Assembly (NCBI GenBank): GCA_900548905.1
Contig: URMK01000035.1
Location: 1-64,000, forward strand
Direction: 5' to 3'
DNA: 64,000 nucleotides
From: an uncultured Lachnospiraceae bacterium
GTDB taxonomy: Bacteria > Bacillota > Clostridia > Lachnospirales > Lachnospiraceae
Every line of letters starts with the position of its first letter. The stretch's first letter is position 1. The translations under genes were made by a program, and so were the position numbers. Below the pieces are notes generated by a model that had not been told where the DNA came from, ran no database searches, and saw only the letters and a program-made list of their open reading frames with translations. Positions 51,519 through 61,365 of this stretch are shown one piece after another.

Positions 51519-53519
51519 TCAAATTTCCCCTATCCACTCCGCGTGTCTGTCCTCCCGAAGGAATACAGGGATCTGGCTGATATCCGCCGGCACCTTTACG
51601 GTTCTGCCTCCCTCATACTTCGTTCCGTCATAAATCAGGGTCCACACCGTTCCTTCCGGCAGGTATACCTCCCGTTCACAGGCGTTTTCATATACCACAG
51701 GCGCAACCAGCATATCTGCGCCGAACATGTACTGATCCTGAAGCTCCCAGCACTTCCCATCCTCCGGGAATTCATAAAACATGGTACGGATTACAGGGCG
51801 GCCTTCTTCATGGGCTTCCTTCATCAATTCCCTCACATACGGCCTCATTTTCTCCCGGAAACGGATATATTTTTCCAGGATCGGCGTATTGGCATCGCCG
51901 AAGCTCCAGATTTCATTGTCCGCCCCGGTGGGCATGGTGGGGGAACCGTCCGCATGGGTGAGCGGCGTCTGGGGTACCCGATCCCCATGCAGGCGCATCA
52001 CCGGGCAAAAAGTTCCCCACTGGAACCAACGCACCAAAAGCTGCCGGAATGCCGGATCGTCCGGATTGCCGCCTGAAAAACCGCCGATATCCGTGGTCCA
52101 CCAGGGGATGCCCGCGATTCCCATATTCAGCCCTGCGCACAGCTGTCTGCGGAAGGTTTCCCAGTCGCTGTGGATGTCTCCCGACCAGACCAGGGCGCCG
52201 TATCGCTGGCTTCCCGCCCATGCGCAGCGCAGCAGGTTGACCGCATTTTCCATCCCCGCTTCCATCTGCCCCTCGTAAAAGGTTCTGGCATACAGCTGGG
52301 GGTAGATATTGCCCACCTTGGTTACCGGTCCCATATAATAACGGTAATTATCATAATCATATACCGAGAATTCAGGCTCCGCTTCATCCAGCCAGAACAC
52401 CTTTATCCCGTAATCATAATAATTTTTCTTGCAGAGCTTCCATACATAATCCCTGGCTTTGGGATTCGTAGCGTCATAGAAGGTATTCTCCCCTTCAAAA
52501 CGCATGGCGATCTCCACGCCGCGTTCATTTTTGATCAGAAGCCCTTTTTTGCGCATCTCTTCATAATTCTCGCTGGTCAGATTGATCTGGGGCCAAATGG
52601 AAACCATGAGTTCCATGCCGTATTCCTGCAGTTCCTCCACCATCGCCTTCGGATCGGGAAAATCCGCTTCGTCAAAACGGAAATCCCCGCATTTGGGCCA
52701 ATGATAGAAATCAACCACGATGACATCCACCGGAATGTTTCTCCTGTGGTATTCCCTTGCCACCTTCAGAAGCTGTTCCTGGTTCCAGTAGCGCAGCTTG
52801 CATTGCCAGAAGCCCAGACCGTATTCCGGCATCATGGGAACGGTTCCCGTTGCTTTGCCATAAGCTCTCTCGATTTCGTCCGGCGTATCCCCGGCCGTAA
52901 TCCAATAGTCCATCTGGTCCGTGTTTTCCGCCTGCCATTGGGTCAGATTTTTCCCGAACATCACCTTTCCCACCGCCGGATTGTGCCAGAGGAAGCCATA
53001 GCCGGCATCGGAAAGGACAAAAGGTACGGATGCCTGGGAATTGCGGTGGGCAAGCTCAAGCACGCAGTTTTTGACATCCAGAAGTTCCTGCTGGTACTGG
53101 CCCATGCCGAACAGCTTTTCTTCCGGCTTTGCATGGAAGGTGACCGTCAGTTCATAATCCCCTCCCAGCCTTGCCTTAAAGTGCCTGGAGTGGTTATTCA
53201 GCGCGCCACCGTGTCCTTCCTCTTTCAGAAGAAGCTGCCCTTTCTGATTATAAAAGCTGAGCTGGCAGCGTTTTTTCCATTGGCAGACCTCCAGCTTCGC
53301 CGTCACTTTTCCGTTCGTAATGCTGGCGTTATATCCATCCTCTATCCGGATATCAGCTTCCGTTTCCTTCGGGGGAAGCAGGGCGTAATCCGTATCCTTA
53401 ATATCTCCCATCATCACTGCCCTGACCCGCAGGGAGTTATCCCCCCACGGTTCGATACGCAGCAGTTCTCCGGCATTTTCAAACAAGACGGCATTCCCGT
53501 CCCGCGTTATATAATCCAT
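51519..53519 (-). CDS. GH31 alpha-xylosidase
   Basis: A 666-residue retaining alpha-glycosidase. An N-terminal beta-sandwich (1-225) leads into the barrel; nucleophile Asp378 is in KVFWLDEAEPEF and acid/base Asp448 in LVWSGDIHSDW. WLDEAEPE, with Glu-Pro-Glu after the nucleophile, and the length fit YicI-like alpha-xylosidases rather than alpha-glucosidases. It would remove alpha-xylosyl groups, for example from xyloglucan-type or branched oligosaccharides. No signal peptide. The ATG at 53519 has AAGGAGGG upstream; the frame extends to 53594 inside the esterase gene. It is 28 bp behind the carboxylesterase gene. Confidence 0.9.
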   Translation of the reverse strand: MDYITRDGNAVLFENAGELLRIEPWGDNSLRVRAVMMGDIKDTDYALLPPKETEADIRIEDGYNASITNGKVTAKLEVCQWKKRCQLSFYNQKGQLLLKEEGHGGALNNHSRHFKARLGGDYELTVTFHAKPEEKLFGMGQYQQELLDVKNCVLELAHRNSQASVPFVLSDAGYGFLWHNPAVGKVMFGKNLTQWQAENTDQMDYWITAGDTPDEIERAYGKATGTVPMMPEYGLGFWQCKLRYWNQEQLLKVAREYHRRNIPVDVIVVDFYHWPKCGDFRFDEADFPDPKAMVEELQEYGMELMVSIWPQINLTSENYEEMRKKGLLIKNERGVEIAMRFEGENTFYDATNPKARDYVWKLCKKNYYDYGIKVFWLDEAEPEFSVYDYDNYRYYMGPVTKVGNIYPQLYARTFYEGQMEAGMENAVNLLRCAWAGSQRYGALVWSGDIHSDWETFRRQLCAGLNMGIAGIPWWTTDIGGFSGGNPDDPAFRQLLVRWFQWGTFCPVMRLHGDRVPQTPLTHADGSPTMPTGADNEIWSFGDANTPILEKYIRFREKMRPYVRELMKEAHEEGRPVIRTMFYEFPEDGKCWELQDQYMFGADMLVAPVVYENACEREVYLPEGTVWTLIYDGTKYEGGRTVKVPADISQIPVFLREDRHAEWIGEI

Positions 53520-53547
53520 AGCTTTCCCTCCTTCGCGCAATTGCAGG

Positions 53548-55077
53548 CTACAGTCCGGCCCTGGCCGAACCATCATTTTCCCGGTCAGCGGCATCCATAA
53601 TAAATTCCATTACCTCTCCCGCCGGTTTTATCTGCGCGGCCGGGCTTTCGAAAAAGGTCATGACAGCAGGCTTTTCCTCCAGAAAGGCATCCCACTTTTC
53701 CATAGGCGTCCCGTCCGCATCCGGGCCGTTAGGATCCCCCTTCTTTATAAACTCGGCCCAGTAATTGCACATCTGTCTGGCAAGATCATAATGCTTCCCG
53801 GTAAAAGGCCGCCAGCATTTCGCCAGTGTTTCAAAGAAAAACCACAAATCGGAGGAATGGAATGCGCCCGGATCATCCTCTCCCGGTATAAAGGGTCCGA
53901 ATTCATATACATAACAGGGCTGCTTTGCCCCTGTTTTTTCCAGAAGGCGGCACATCCTGCGGATTCCCAGCTCCACAGAGCTTATGTACGCGTTCTCCTT
54001 AGCCGCTTCCACTCCGGCTTCGGCATGGATCAAAGAAAGGAAATCCTGTGCCCTGTCCCCGAATTTTTCTTCCGCCTCCTTCTGCAGTCCGGCTGCATCC
54101 TCCGCCTGGGGCATGGTGAAAAACTCATTATTGGTTAAGCCCGTCATAAGGGGAACATCCAGAAGCTTTCCCGCGGCCATATTATTCCAATAGGTATCGG
54201 TCTGGTAAACACCGTCGGGAATCGTACCCCAAAAAGCGCCGAACGCATCGTTTTTATCCCGGATGAGACTTGCCGGAAGCGCTCTTGCTTCCTCCAGCGT
54301 ATTGACGCCCAGGTATTCAAAGAAGCGTTCCCCCTGCGCCAGCGCCTGTTCTTTTGTCAGCTTCATCCGATCCTGGAAGGGATCATAAAAGATGCCGCTT
54401 TCAATAATAGCTTTACTGATATAGCCTTCGTTGGCAGGACAATTCAGCTGGGTCAACACGCTTCCGCCGCCGGCCGACTGCCCTCCGATTGTGATATTAT
54501 CCGGATCCCCGCCAAAAGCCGCGATATTGCGTTTTGTCCAGAACAGGCCGTACTGCTGGTCCAGATTCCCGAAATTGGCCGGTGCCTCCGGCGCTTCCTC
54601 CCACAGCCGGGGATGCGCCAGAAAGCCGAATACATTCAGCCGGTAATTGACTGTCACCACCACGATTCCCCTGCGCGCCAGGCGCTCTCCGTCAAATTCC
54701 ATCTCCGCCGGATTTCCCCACTGCAGGCCGCCGCCGAAGTACCACACATACACAGGCAGCTTATCCTTTGTACTCCGGGCCGGAGTCCATACATTGAGAT
54801 AAAGACAGTCCTCCTCCATGGGAATTTCCGGATCCACATTCCATTCTTTTGTATAAATATTTGATTCATCCAGTCCCGGCGTGCTCTGCATGGATATGGG
54901 CGCAAATTCCAGGCAGTCCCGGATCCCCTCCCAATCCGCCGCAGGCTGGGGCGCCCTCCAGCGCAAATCCCCTACCGGAGGCGCCGCAAAAGGGATTCCC
55001 TTAAAGGAAATCACCCGCGGATCCGCCGCCGGGATACCGCGCACCAGACCATTTTCCGTTTTTACGATTTTTAACAT
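53548..55077 (-). CDS. Type-B carboxylesterase
   Basis: A 509-residue alpha/beta hydrolase. EDCLYLNVWTP (89-99) is the type-B signature, GGGLQWG forms the oxyanion hole, and Ser201 in IGGQSAGGGS is the nucleophile. A Glu in TNNEFF and a His in GAFHSSDLWF are the probable other triad members. It probably removes acyl esters (acetyl, feruloyl or similar) from imported xylo-oligosaccharides; the exact specificity is not visible. No signal peptide. The start ATG (55077) follows an AGGAGG that is part of the structured leader element at 55082-55150. Confidence 0.88.
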   Translation of the reverse strand: MLKIVKTENGLVRGIPAADPRVISFKGIPFAAPPVGDLRWRAPQPAADWEGIRDCLEFAPISMQSTPGLDESNIYTKEWNVDPEIPMEEDCLYLNVWTPARSTKDKLPVYVWYFGGGLQWGNPAEMEFDGERLARRGIVVVTVNYRLNVFGFLAHPRLWEEAPEAPANFGNLDQQYGLFWTKRNIAAFGGDPDNITIGGQSAGGGSVLTQLNCPANEGYISKAIIESGIFYDPFQDRMKLTKEQALAQGERFFEYLGVNTLEEARALPASLIRDKNDAFGAFWGTIPDGVYQTDTYWNNMAAGKLLDVPLMTGLTNNEFFTMPQAEDAAGLQKEAEEKFGDRAQDFLSLIHAEAGVEAAKENAYISSVELGIRRMCRLLEKTGAKQPCYVYEFGPFIPGEDDPGAFHSSDLWFFFETLAKCWRPFTGKHYDLARQMCNYWAEFIKKGDPNGPDADGTPMEKWDAFLEEKPAVMTFFESPAAQIKPAGEVMEFIMDAADRENDGSARAGL

Positions 55078-55081
55078 ATCG

Positions 55082-55150
55082 AATCCTCCTTGTTTTGCGG
55101 AGCAAAATGCGAGTTCTTTGCGAGCAGAGGATTTTACTCCTTGTTTTGCT
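55082..55150 (-). promoter_or_regulatory. SD-sequestering leader element, copy 1 (carboxylesterase)
   Basis: On the minus strand AATCCTC (55127-55133) can pair with GAGGATT (55082-55088), which includes the ribosome site. Between them TTTTGC and GCAAAA form a 6-bp hairpin (55093-55107); the other arm is weak (TGC/GCA). A 13-bp direct repeat, CTCCTTGTTTTGC on the plus strand, occurs at 55086-55098 and 55137-55149, so the upstream copy can compete for the hairpin arm (7 bp). The left part overlaps the end of the GH51 gene. A close relative lies before the binding-protein gene at 63255-63315. Confidence 0.6.
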
Positions 55151-56654
55151 TCACCCTAATCATCATCACACTGCATGCCGGAAGGGTAAAGGAAAGCCCC
55201 CTGTCCGTCATCCGTATCTGTGTAAATGCTTCTTCCTTTACCAATTCCGGTTCCTCAAAAGTATTATACGCCTGCATCCTTCCCCGTACAATCCTTGCTT
55301 CCACTGCGGAAGGCTTCCGTGTTGTGAGCACTACTTCCACTTCACGCTCTTCCTTCGGAGACAGGTTGTTCAGCGTGATGGTGAGCACACCGTCCTTATC
55401 CTCCGAAACGGATTCCTGTACGTCGGGCACCATCTCCTCATCCTGCAGGCCGATTTTTCCGGTTCCTTCCAGCCAGCTTTCCACAAGCTGCGCATCCTGA
55501 TGATATTTATACATATGGAATACATGATACGTGGGGGTGAGGAGCATTTTCTTCCCTTCCGTCAGGATGACGGACTGAAGCACATTTACGATCTGGGCGA
55601 TACACGCCATCTTGATCCGGTCGCAGTGCTTATTGAAAATATTCAGAGACACCCCTGCCGTCAGCGCATCACGCATGGTATTCTGCTGGTACAAAAAGCC
55701 CGGATTAGTCCCCGGCTCCACATCGTGCCAGCAGCCCCATTCATCCACCATCATCCCGATTTTTTTCTCCGGATCGTACTGGTCCATAATCGCGCTGTGA
55801 CGGATAAGCACTTCTTCAATATTCATTGCCCGGGAAAGTGTGTTAAACCATACGGACTCGTCAAAATCCGTGGCGCTTCCCTTATGCAGACCCTTTTCCA
55901 CTCCCGCATAATAGTGTACGGACAGACCGTCCATAAAACCGTGGGCCTGTGCAGGAGCCGGACTGCGGAAGCATTCATGAAGCACCCTGTCCGTCCACTC
56001 ATAATCGTCCGCATTGGCCCCGCCGCAGATCTTGAATATGGGGGCGGACTTATCATAGCAGCGGATATAGGTCTGGTATCTGCGGTACAGCTGGGCATAA
56101 TAATCCGGCGTCATATTGCCGCCGCAGCCCCAGTTTTCATTTCCCACTCCGAAATAATCCAGTTTCCAGGGCTTTTCCCTGCCGTTTTTCCGGCGCCAGT
56201 CCGCCATGGGGGAAACGCCGTCCAGGGTCATATACTCCACCCATTCGCTCATTTCCTGCACGGTGCCGCTTCCCACATTTCCGTTCACATAGGTCTTGCA
56301 GCCCAGCTGCTCACACAGTTCGAAAAACTCGTGCGTACCGAAGCTGTTGTCCTCCGTCACACCTCCCCAGTTGGTGTTGACCATTTTCTTTCTGTCGGCT
56401 TTTGGCCCAACGCCGTCCTTCCAGTGATATTCATCCGCAAAGCAGCCGCCCGGCCAGCGCAGCACGGGTACCTTCATTTCCTTCAGCGCTTCCACCACAT
56501 CCGTACGCATCCCGTTCACATTGGGGATTTCGGAATTTTCCCCCACGTAAAGGCCTTCATAGATACACCTTCCCAGATGCTCGCTGAAATGTCCGTAGAT
56601 TTCAGGGTTAATACGGCCTGTTTTTTTATTCTCGTTTATATATAATGTAATCAT
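55134..56654 (-). CDS. abfA: GH51 alpha-L-arabinofuranosidase (xylan operon)
   Basis: A 506-residue intracellular arabinofuranosidase, AbfA type. PEIYGHFSEHLGRCIYEG, LRWPGGCFADEYHWKDG, acid/base Glu173 in GVGNENWGCGG and nucleophile Glu305 in MMVDEWGCWHD are all present. It is about the same size as the cluster A enzyme and clearly paralogous. It releases arabinose from arabinoxylan oligosaccharides. AAGGAG precedes the ATG. The stop codon (55134-55136) is the first base of the leader element of the next gene. Confidence 0.94.
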   Translation of the reverse strand: MITLYINENKKTGRINPEIYGHFSEHLGRCIYEGLYVGENSEIPNVNGMRTDVVEALKEMKVPVLRWPGGCFADEYHWKDGVGPKADRKKMVNTNWGGVTEDNSFGTHEFFELCEQLGCKTYVNGNVGSGTVQEMSEWVEYMTLDGVSPMADWRRKNGREKPWKLDYFGVGNENWGCGGNMTPDYYAQLYRRYQTYIRCYDKSAPIFKICGGANADDYEWTDRVLHECFRSPAPAQAHGFMDGLSVHYYAGVEKGLHKGSATDFDESVWFNTLSRAMNIEEVLIRHSAIMDQYDPEKKIGMMVDEWGCWHDVEPGTNPGFLYQQNTMRDALTAGVSLNIFNKHCDRIKMACIAQIVNVLQSVILTEGKKMLLTPTYHVFHMYKYHQDAQLVESWLEGTGKIGLQDEEMVPDVQESVSEDKDGVLTITLNNLSPKEEREVEVVLTTRKPSAVEARIVRGRMQAYNTFEEPELVKEEAFTQIRMTDRGLSFTLPACSVMMIRVKQNKE

Positions 56655-56718
56655 GTTCTGTCTCTCCTTTTTTCTGCAGTGTTCAGACTATCGAACTCCT
56701 GCCCTGTCTGTTACCTGC

Positions 56719-58233
56719 TTACAGTTCCTGTACTGAAAAATCACGGAAATCCGCATATCCTCCCGCAGTCTGCAACCCATAACAGAAAATTCCAATCCGG
56801 TATCCCACAAACATATCCAGTGTAAAAACCATTTCCAGCGGCTTCCCCGCCGTCTGCCATTCTCCCTCCGGCATACAAAAGGCAAAGGATGCCTGATCCT
56901 TCCGGTTCCTGTAATCAAACACAATCCGCAGCTGTACCACAGCATTCTCCAGCGGCTGTCGGTATTCTGTTTCTTCACCGCCATCCCCCTTATGTATGCA
57001 CAGGAGATATCTTCCGCCGTTCTCCACAGCGATACCAACCTGCCCGAAACGTCCCTGCAGCGCACACAGCCCGGCATAATCCCCCTCCTTCATGCCGGAG
57101 GAATCCAGCGTTACGACACAGCTGCAGCCCGGTTCCATCGTCCGCTGGGTCAGGGTATTCCCGGCATCCTTCAGCCCGGAGGCCGTCCGTCCCACAGTCA
57201 GCCGCAGCCAGCCGGGCCGTTTTGTAAAGGACCAGCAGGAGGGATTGGGATTATGGTTCCACTGCCAGGGAAGGGCCAGACGGTTTTCCTCATGGCGGAA
57301 GCTGTCACTGATCACCGGCGGCCGGGCCGGATAAGGGGCAAAAGGAACCGAAAAACGTTCCGGAACACTCCATAAGAAGCCTCCCTCTTCCCTCTTTCTT
57401 TTTACTCCTAAAAGGGGCCAATCCTCTTCCCAGCGGACCGGCATAAGGAAGGGAATTCTCCCGGACGCTCCTCTGTCCTGGAAGAGCATGGCATACCAGT
57501 CTCCCGTTTCACTGTCAACAAGCGTGCCCTGGGCCACACCGTGTCCGGGAAAACCGCAGTCATCATCCATCAGCACCCGGAATTCATAAGGTCCCTCCAG
57601 GCTGCGTGAACGGAAAGCCACCTCCCTGCGCCCGCCGTTTTCAGGCCAGTCAATAAACAGCAGATATATAAAGCCGTTTCTTATAAGCGCCCGGCAGCCC
57701 TCGCAGCGCAGCCGCATACCTTCCTTCTGCGTTTCAAACAACGTACGGCGCAGGCCGCCTTTTCTTACCCCGCTCAAATCCGGTTCCAGCTCCACAATAC
57801 GGATTTCCCCATTCCCATATACCAGAAAGCAACGTTCTTCCCAGAAAAGGAAGGACATATCATGGAACACCTCGTCGATTTCCGCCCGCTCCCAGCCGCT
57901 CTTTTCGATATCCTCCGAAGAGAAAATATAGGTCTTGCCGCAGTCATGGCTTACAAAGCAGGCATAATAACGGCCTTTGTAACGGGCCAGACTGGTAGCC
58001 CACTGCCCTTTTCCATAGGCGTTCCTGCCGTTCTCCAACCGGTAAATATCATTGTCCTCCAAGACATCAAATACATAGGAGACAATTTCCCAGTGGCACA
58101 AATCCTTCGATTTCAGGATCGGTGCCCCCGGCGTATAAAACATCGTAGTGGATACCATATAAAAGGTATCGCCCACCCGGAGCAGATCCGGGTCCGGCAT
58201 ATCCGCCCGGATAATCGGATTTACAACCTCCAT
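56719..58233 (-). CDS. GH43 beta-xylosidase/arabinofuranosidase with C-terminal sandwich
   Basis: A 504-residue inverting glycosidase. The propeller carries base Asp14 in ADMPDPDLLRVGDTFY, Asp125 in HDMSFLFWEE and acid Glu178 in RCEGCRALI. Residues about 310-504 are a concanavalin-like beta-sandwich typical of GH43 beta-xylosidases (closing NRKDQASFAFCMPEGEW, then SVQEL), which completes the active site. No signal peptide. AAGGAG lies upstream of the ATG. It follows the GH10-GH120 fusion by 76 bp and probably finishes the oligosaccharides made by it. Confidence 0.88.
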   Translation of the reverse strand: MEVVNPIIRADMPDPDLLRVGDTFYMVSTTMFYTPGAPILKSKDLCHWEIVSYVFDVLEDNDIYRLENGRNAYGKGQWATSLARYKGRYYACFVSHDCGKTYIFSSEDIEKSGWERAEIDEVFHDMSFLFWEERCFLVYGNGEIRIVELEPDLSGVRKGGLRRTLFETQKEGMRLRCEGCRALIRNGFIYLLFIDWPENGGRREVAFRSRSLEGPYEFRVLMDDDCGFPGHGVAQGTLVDSETGDWYAMLFQDRGASGRIPFLMPVRWEEDWPLLGVKRKREEGGFLWSVPERFSVPFAPYPARPPVISDSFRHEENRLALPWQWNHNPNPSCWSFTKRPGWLRLTVGRTASGLKDAGNTLTQRTMEPGCSCVVTLDSSGMKEGDYAGLCALQGRFGQVGIAVENGGRYLLCIHKGDGGEETEYRQPLENAVVQLRIVFDYRNRKDQASFAFCMPEGEWQTAGKPLEMVFTLDMFVGYRIGIFCYGLQTAGGYADFRDFSVQEL

Positions 58234-58309
58234 CCCTCATTCTCCTTCCGCAGCTTTCTGCATGGCAAGCCAGCTTCCCGCGACCTTTGGTTTGCCGCGG
58301 GGTATCTGC

Positions 58310-61297
58310 TTAGTTATGTTTTCTTGGATCAATATCATATACGCGCCCTGCCTCCAGCACGGCGAAGGGGCCGGGTACTCTGCGTCCGTTCGGCGCCGTC
58401 CCGTAAAAATCGTCTTCTGTTTCCATGGAAGCCTTAACGGGAAGCACTTTTCCCGGATCGGCCGCATAGTCCTGCCGCCCTGTCCCGTGATGTTTATCCG
58501 CAGGAACATGATCCGCTTTTTCCATTTCCAGGGTCAGTTTTTCCGTATCTACCCGGATGGTAAAGAAGCCCTCCTGCCCTTCCCTGTCAAAGCCGTAAAA
58601 CTCCTGCCAGGCCTGCAGATCCAGGCAGTTTTCCGGTGCAGGATACAGCACCCGCAGATACCCGCCAGGCATCTTTACATACAGGTTGCCCTGGGCATCG
58701 TTATCCCTGGTGGGGAACTTAATGGCGGCCTCCCCGCAGTCATAGAACAGATTGTTGGTTATCCTGGCCTCCCTGGAGGTTCCCCCTCTTTTGTTTGCGC
58801 CGATACGGAAAGCGACCGGTTTGACAAAATACCCGGCACTACGGCATTTTCCGATAAAATTGTTCACCACATGCAGTCGGTCCGTACCCTCGCCGTATAC
58901 CGCATAGCCGTTGACAACTCCCGGTTCCTCCATCTTATACCAGCCTGTGGATCCAGGCTCCTTCGGCACGTCCTCCGGCCGGAACCGTCCCTCCACATTC
59001 CAGAAAATATTGTTGTCTATGAGATTGATCCCGTCTCTGGAGCATTCGATGAAAATAGCTTCCCTCTGCTCGATTCCGTCCAGTAACAGGTTGCGGGTAA
59101 TCCGGTTATTTTCATTTCCCACATCCATCCACAAATGATCGGCCCGGAAGGTTTTCATAAATACATTCCGGCGTATCAGGCTGTTTATGCTGTTATGTAC
59201 CTTGATACCGCCCGCTTCCCAGGACAGTTCCATTTTCTGCCAGCCGGTTCCTTCGATCCGGTTGTCTTCGATCAGAAGATCGGTGGCAAACATTCCGGCG
59301 ATACCGCAGACGCCCGCATCCCGGATTTCACAGCCTCTCACCACGGTATGCCCGATGATCTGGTTTTCTATAAAGCTGTGATGCCAGCATTCATTGCCGA
59401 TATCGATCCCCACACCGTTAGACCAGTCGATTTTACAGTCCTCAATAATCCAGTGATGCCCCCTGAAACAGGAAACAGCCCCTCTCTGGGGTACCGGAGC
59501 GCCGGTGGCCGCATGGGCACAGGTCAGGCCCTTTACCTTAATGTAGGAAAGAAAAGGGATATCGGGAGCAAAACACTGTTCTCTGCAGGTCAGCTCTATG
59601 CAGTGTACCGCCGGATCCGAATCATCCTCCAGCCGGAAATGAACGGTCTGCCCGTTGGCCTCCACCCAATAAGAACCGGGCGTGCGGGTCAGCTGGTTAT
59701 ACAGCGCTACCTGCTGCAGAGGTTTTCCGTCACAGAAAACCATGCCTCTGCGGTTTAAGTACGTAGTCATATCCGTCTTGTCATATTCAATAAACAGACG
59801 GTCATGAAGGATATTCACCGCACAGAAGGGATTATACCCCCTGAAATCATCCGGATTCAGCCTGGTTTCCCAGATCTTCAGCCCTTCCGGCAGCTTTTCC
59901 GGTGCATCAAAGGGAAGCAGGTTCCAGCCCCGGCTGGGACGGAAATCCTTCGTTTCTTCGGATGCCTTTATGATCACCTCACCGTCTCCGTACGCTTCAA
60001 AGCTCACCATAGTTTCCGGGCTGCTTCCTCCGCTTACCGGACGGACACATTCCCGGTAAACACCCCCGTGGATCCATACCCTCGTACCGGGACCGGCCAG
60101 ATTGGCGGCCGCCTGTATGGTGGCGAAGGGATGCTCCGGGCTGCCGTCATTGTCATCAGACGCTCCGGGATGGGACTTATTCACATGATATTCTTTTACG
60201 AACACCGGCGTTTTCTCCCAGAAGGCAAACCGTTCTCCGCCCGGCAGGCGGTCCGGGGTATCTGACTCCACGCTTCCGGGTACGCCCAGAACCGCCTGGT
60301 AAGCCGCCTTGGGCCGGAACCCGTTCTGAAATAAAAGCGGATAGCTTCTTTCCTTACGGAACCCGGTAAGCCAGCTGTCATCATCCTGCATCCCCCAGAA
60401 GGTCACGCCGGTGATATCCGCCGTCCCTTCTTTTTTAGCGCGTGTGAGTATGGTAAAGACATCCCGGTAACGCTCCGCCAGGGCTTCCATGGACTGCCGG
60501 GACGGATCCGCGTTATGGATATCCAATTCCGTCACCTGGATTTCCAGTCCCAGCTGCCCGAATGTGCGGACAGTTTTCTCGTATTCTTCCAAAGAAGGGG
60601 TCTGCATGGTCATATGGGACTGCATTCCCATGCCGTCTGCCAGCCCTTCCGAAAGCAGGGGTTTAAGCACCTGCTCACAGATAACCTCCCGTTTCCAGGG
60701 CAGGAACGTATCATAATCATTATAAAACAGGGCAACCGATGAATCCGCATATTTTCTGGCAAACCGGAACGCCTGCAGGATAAAATCCTCTCCCACGGTT
60801 TCCGTCCAGAGAGATCGGCGCAGCGCCCCGTCCTCCACCGCTTCGTTCACCACATCCCAGGCATATATCACGCCCGGATACCGGCTCTGTACATAATCCA
60901 GCACCTGCCGGATATACCCCTCCAGCCTCGCCAGCATGGTTTCCCTGTCCGCCAGCGGCGCGTCCTCTTCCTTCCGGTAACCCGCCGCAAAAAACCATCT
61001 CGGCGTCTGGTTATGCCATACGAGCGTATGGCCTCTCATTTTCAGCCCATGCTCCTTTGCGTAATCCAGGTATTTTCCAATGCTGTGAAAGGATACGGCA
61101 GGACAGCGGTCATACCGGGCAGGATCGCTTCCGTTTTCCTCTTCGTCCAGCAGAAACTGAGGCTTCATCTCATTTTCACAGGTAATGGAATCATACTGCC
61201 GGCACAGCTCCCCCATCGCCGTGTGATCTTCAAACACCTTTGCCGGAACTGCCGCTCCTATTTTGAAATACGGCTGATATACTGTTTTCAAACTCAT
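58310..61297 (-). CDS. Bifunctional GH10 xylanase fused to a GH120-like beta-xylosidase
   Basis: A 995-residue cytoplasmic enzyme. Residues 1-340 are a complete GH10 barrel: FKIGAAVPAKVF, CENEMKPQ, acid/base Glu152 in WDVVNEAVED and nucleophile Glu257 in EIQVTELDI. Residues about 369-990 are a right-handed beta-helix that opens EYHVNKSHPG, then GVYRECVRP and GGSSPETMVSFEAYGDGE. This matches my memory of GH120 beta-xylosidase XylC. The GH120 nucleophile/acid pair corresponds to Asp725 (HLWMDVGNENN) and Glu751 (IFIECSRDG), 26 residues apart against 23 in XylC. No signal peptide, so it would hydrolyse imported oligosaccharides. AGGGAGGGG precedes the ATG. A terminator-like hairpin lies between it and the binding-protein gene. 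Confidence 0.85.
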   Translation of the reverse strand: MSLKTVYQPYFKIGAAVPAKVFEDHTAMGELCRQYDSITCENEMKPQFLLDEEENGSDPARYDRCPAVSFHSIGKYLDYAKEHGLKMRGHTLVWHNQTPRWFFAAGYRKEEDAPLADRETMLARLEGYIRQVLDYVQSRYPGVIYAWDVVNEAVEDGALRRSLWTETVGEDFILQAFRFARKYADSSVALFYNDYDTFLPWKREVICEQVLKPLLSEGLADGMGMQSHMTMQTPSLEEYEKTVRTFGQLGLEIQVTELDIHNADPSRQSMEALAERYRDVFTILTRAKKEGTADITGVTFWGMQDDDSWLTGFRKERSYPLLFQNGFRPKAAYQAVLGVPGSVESDTPDRLPGGERFAFWEKTPVFVKEYHVNKSHPGASDDNDGSPEHPFATIQAAANLAGPGTRVWIHGGVYRECVRPVSGGSSPETMVSFEAYGDGEVIIKASEETKDFRPSRGWNLLPFDAPEKLPEGLKIWETRLNPDDFRGYNPFCAVNILHDRLFIEYDKTDMTTYLNRRGMVFCDGKPLQQVALYNQLTRTPGSYWVEANGQTVHFRLEDDSDPAVHCIELTCREQCFAPDIPFLSYIKVKGLTCAHAATGAPVPQRGAVSCFRGHHWIIEDCKIDWSNGVGIDIGNECWHHSFIENQIIGHTVVRGCEIRDAGVCGIAGMFATDLLIEDNRIEGTGWQKMELSWEAGGIKVHNSINSLIRRNVFMKTFRADHLWMDVGNENNRITRNLLLDGIEQREAIFIECSRDGINLIDNNIFWNVEGRFRPEDVPKEPGSTGWYKMEEPGVVNGYAVYGEGTDRLHVVNNFIGKCRSAGYFVKPVAFRIGANKRGGTSREARITNNLFYDCGEAAIKFPTRDNDAQGNLYVKMPGGYLRVLYPAPENCLDLQAWQEFYGFDREGQEGFFTIRVDTEKLTLEMEKADHVPADKHHGTGRQDYAADPGKVLPVKASMETEDDFYGTAPNGRRVPGPFAVLEAGRVYDIDPRKHN

Positions 61298-61365
61298 AAT
61301 TACCCCTCCCTCCGCTTCTGCGGATACGTAACCGTTTTGTACCTTCCCCGTTACACTGACTCAAA

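Noticed and set aside
52170..53600. 476-codon open frame on the plus strand
   Set aside because: Shadow of the GH31 gene; composition is typical of the antisense of a GC-rich third-position gene.
55095..56645. 516-codon open frame on the plus strand
   Set aside because: It mirrors the GH51 gene, whose catalytic motifs are on the minus strand; the plus frame is His/Arg/Pro-rich without a recognisable fold.
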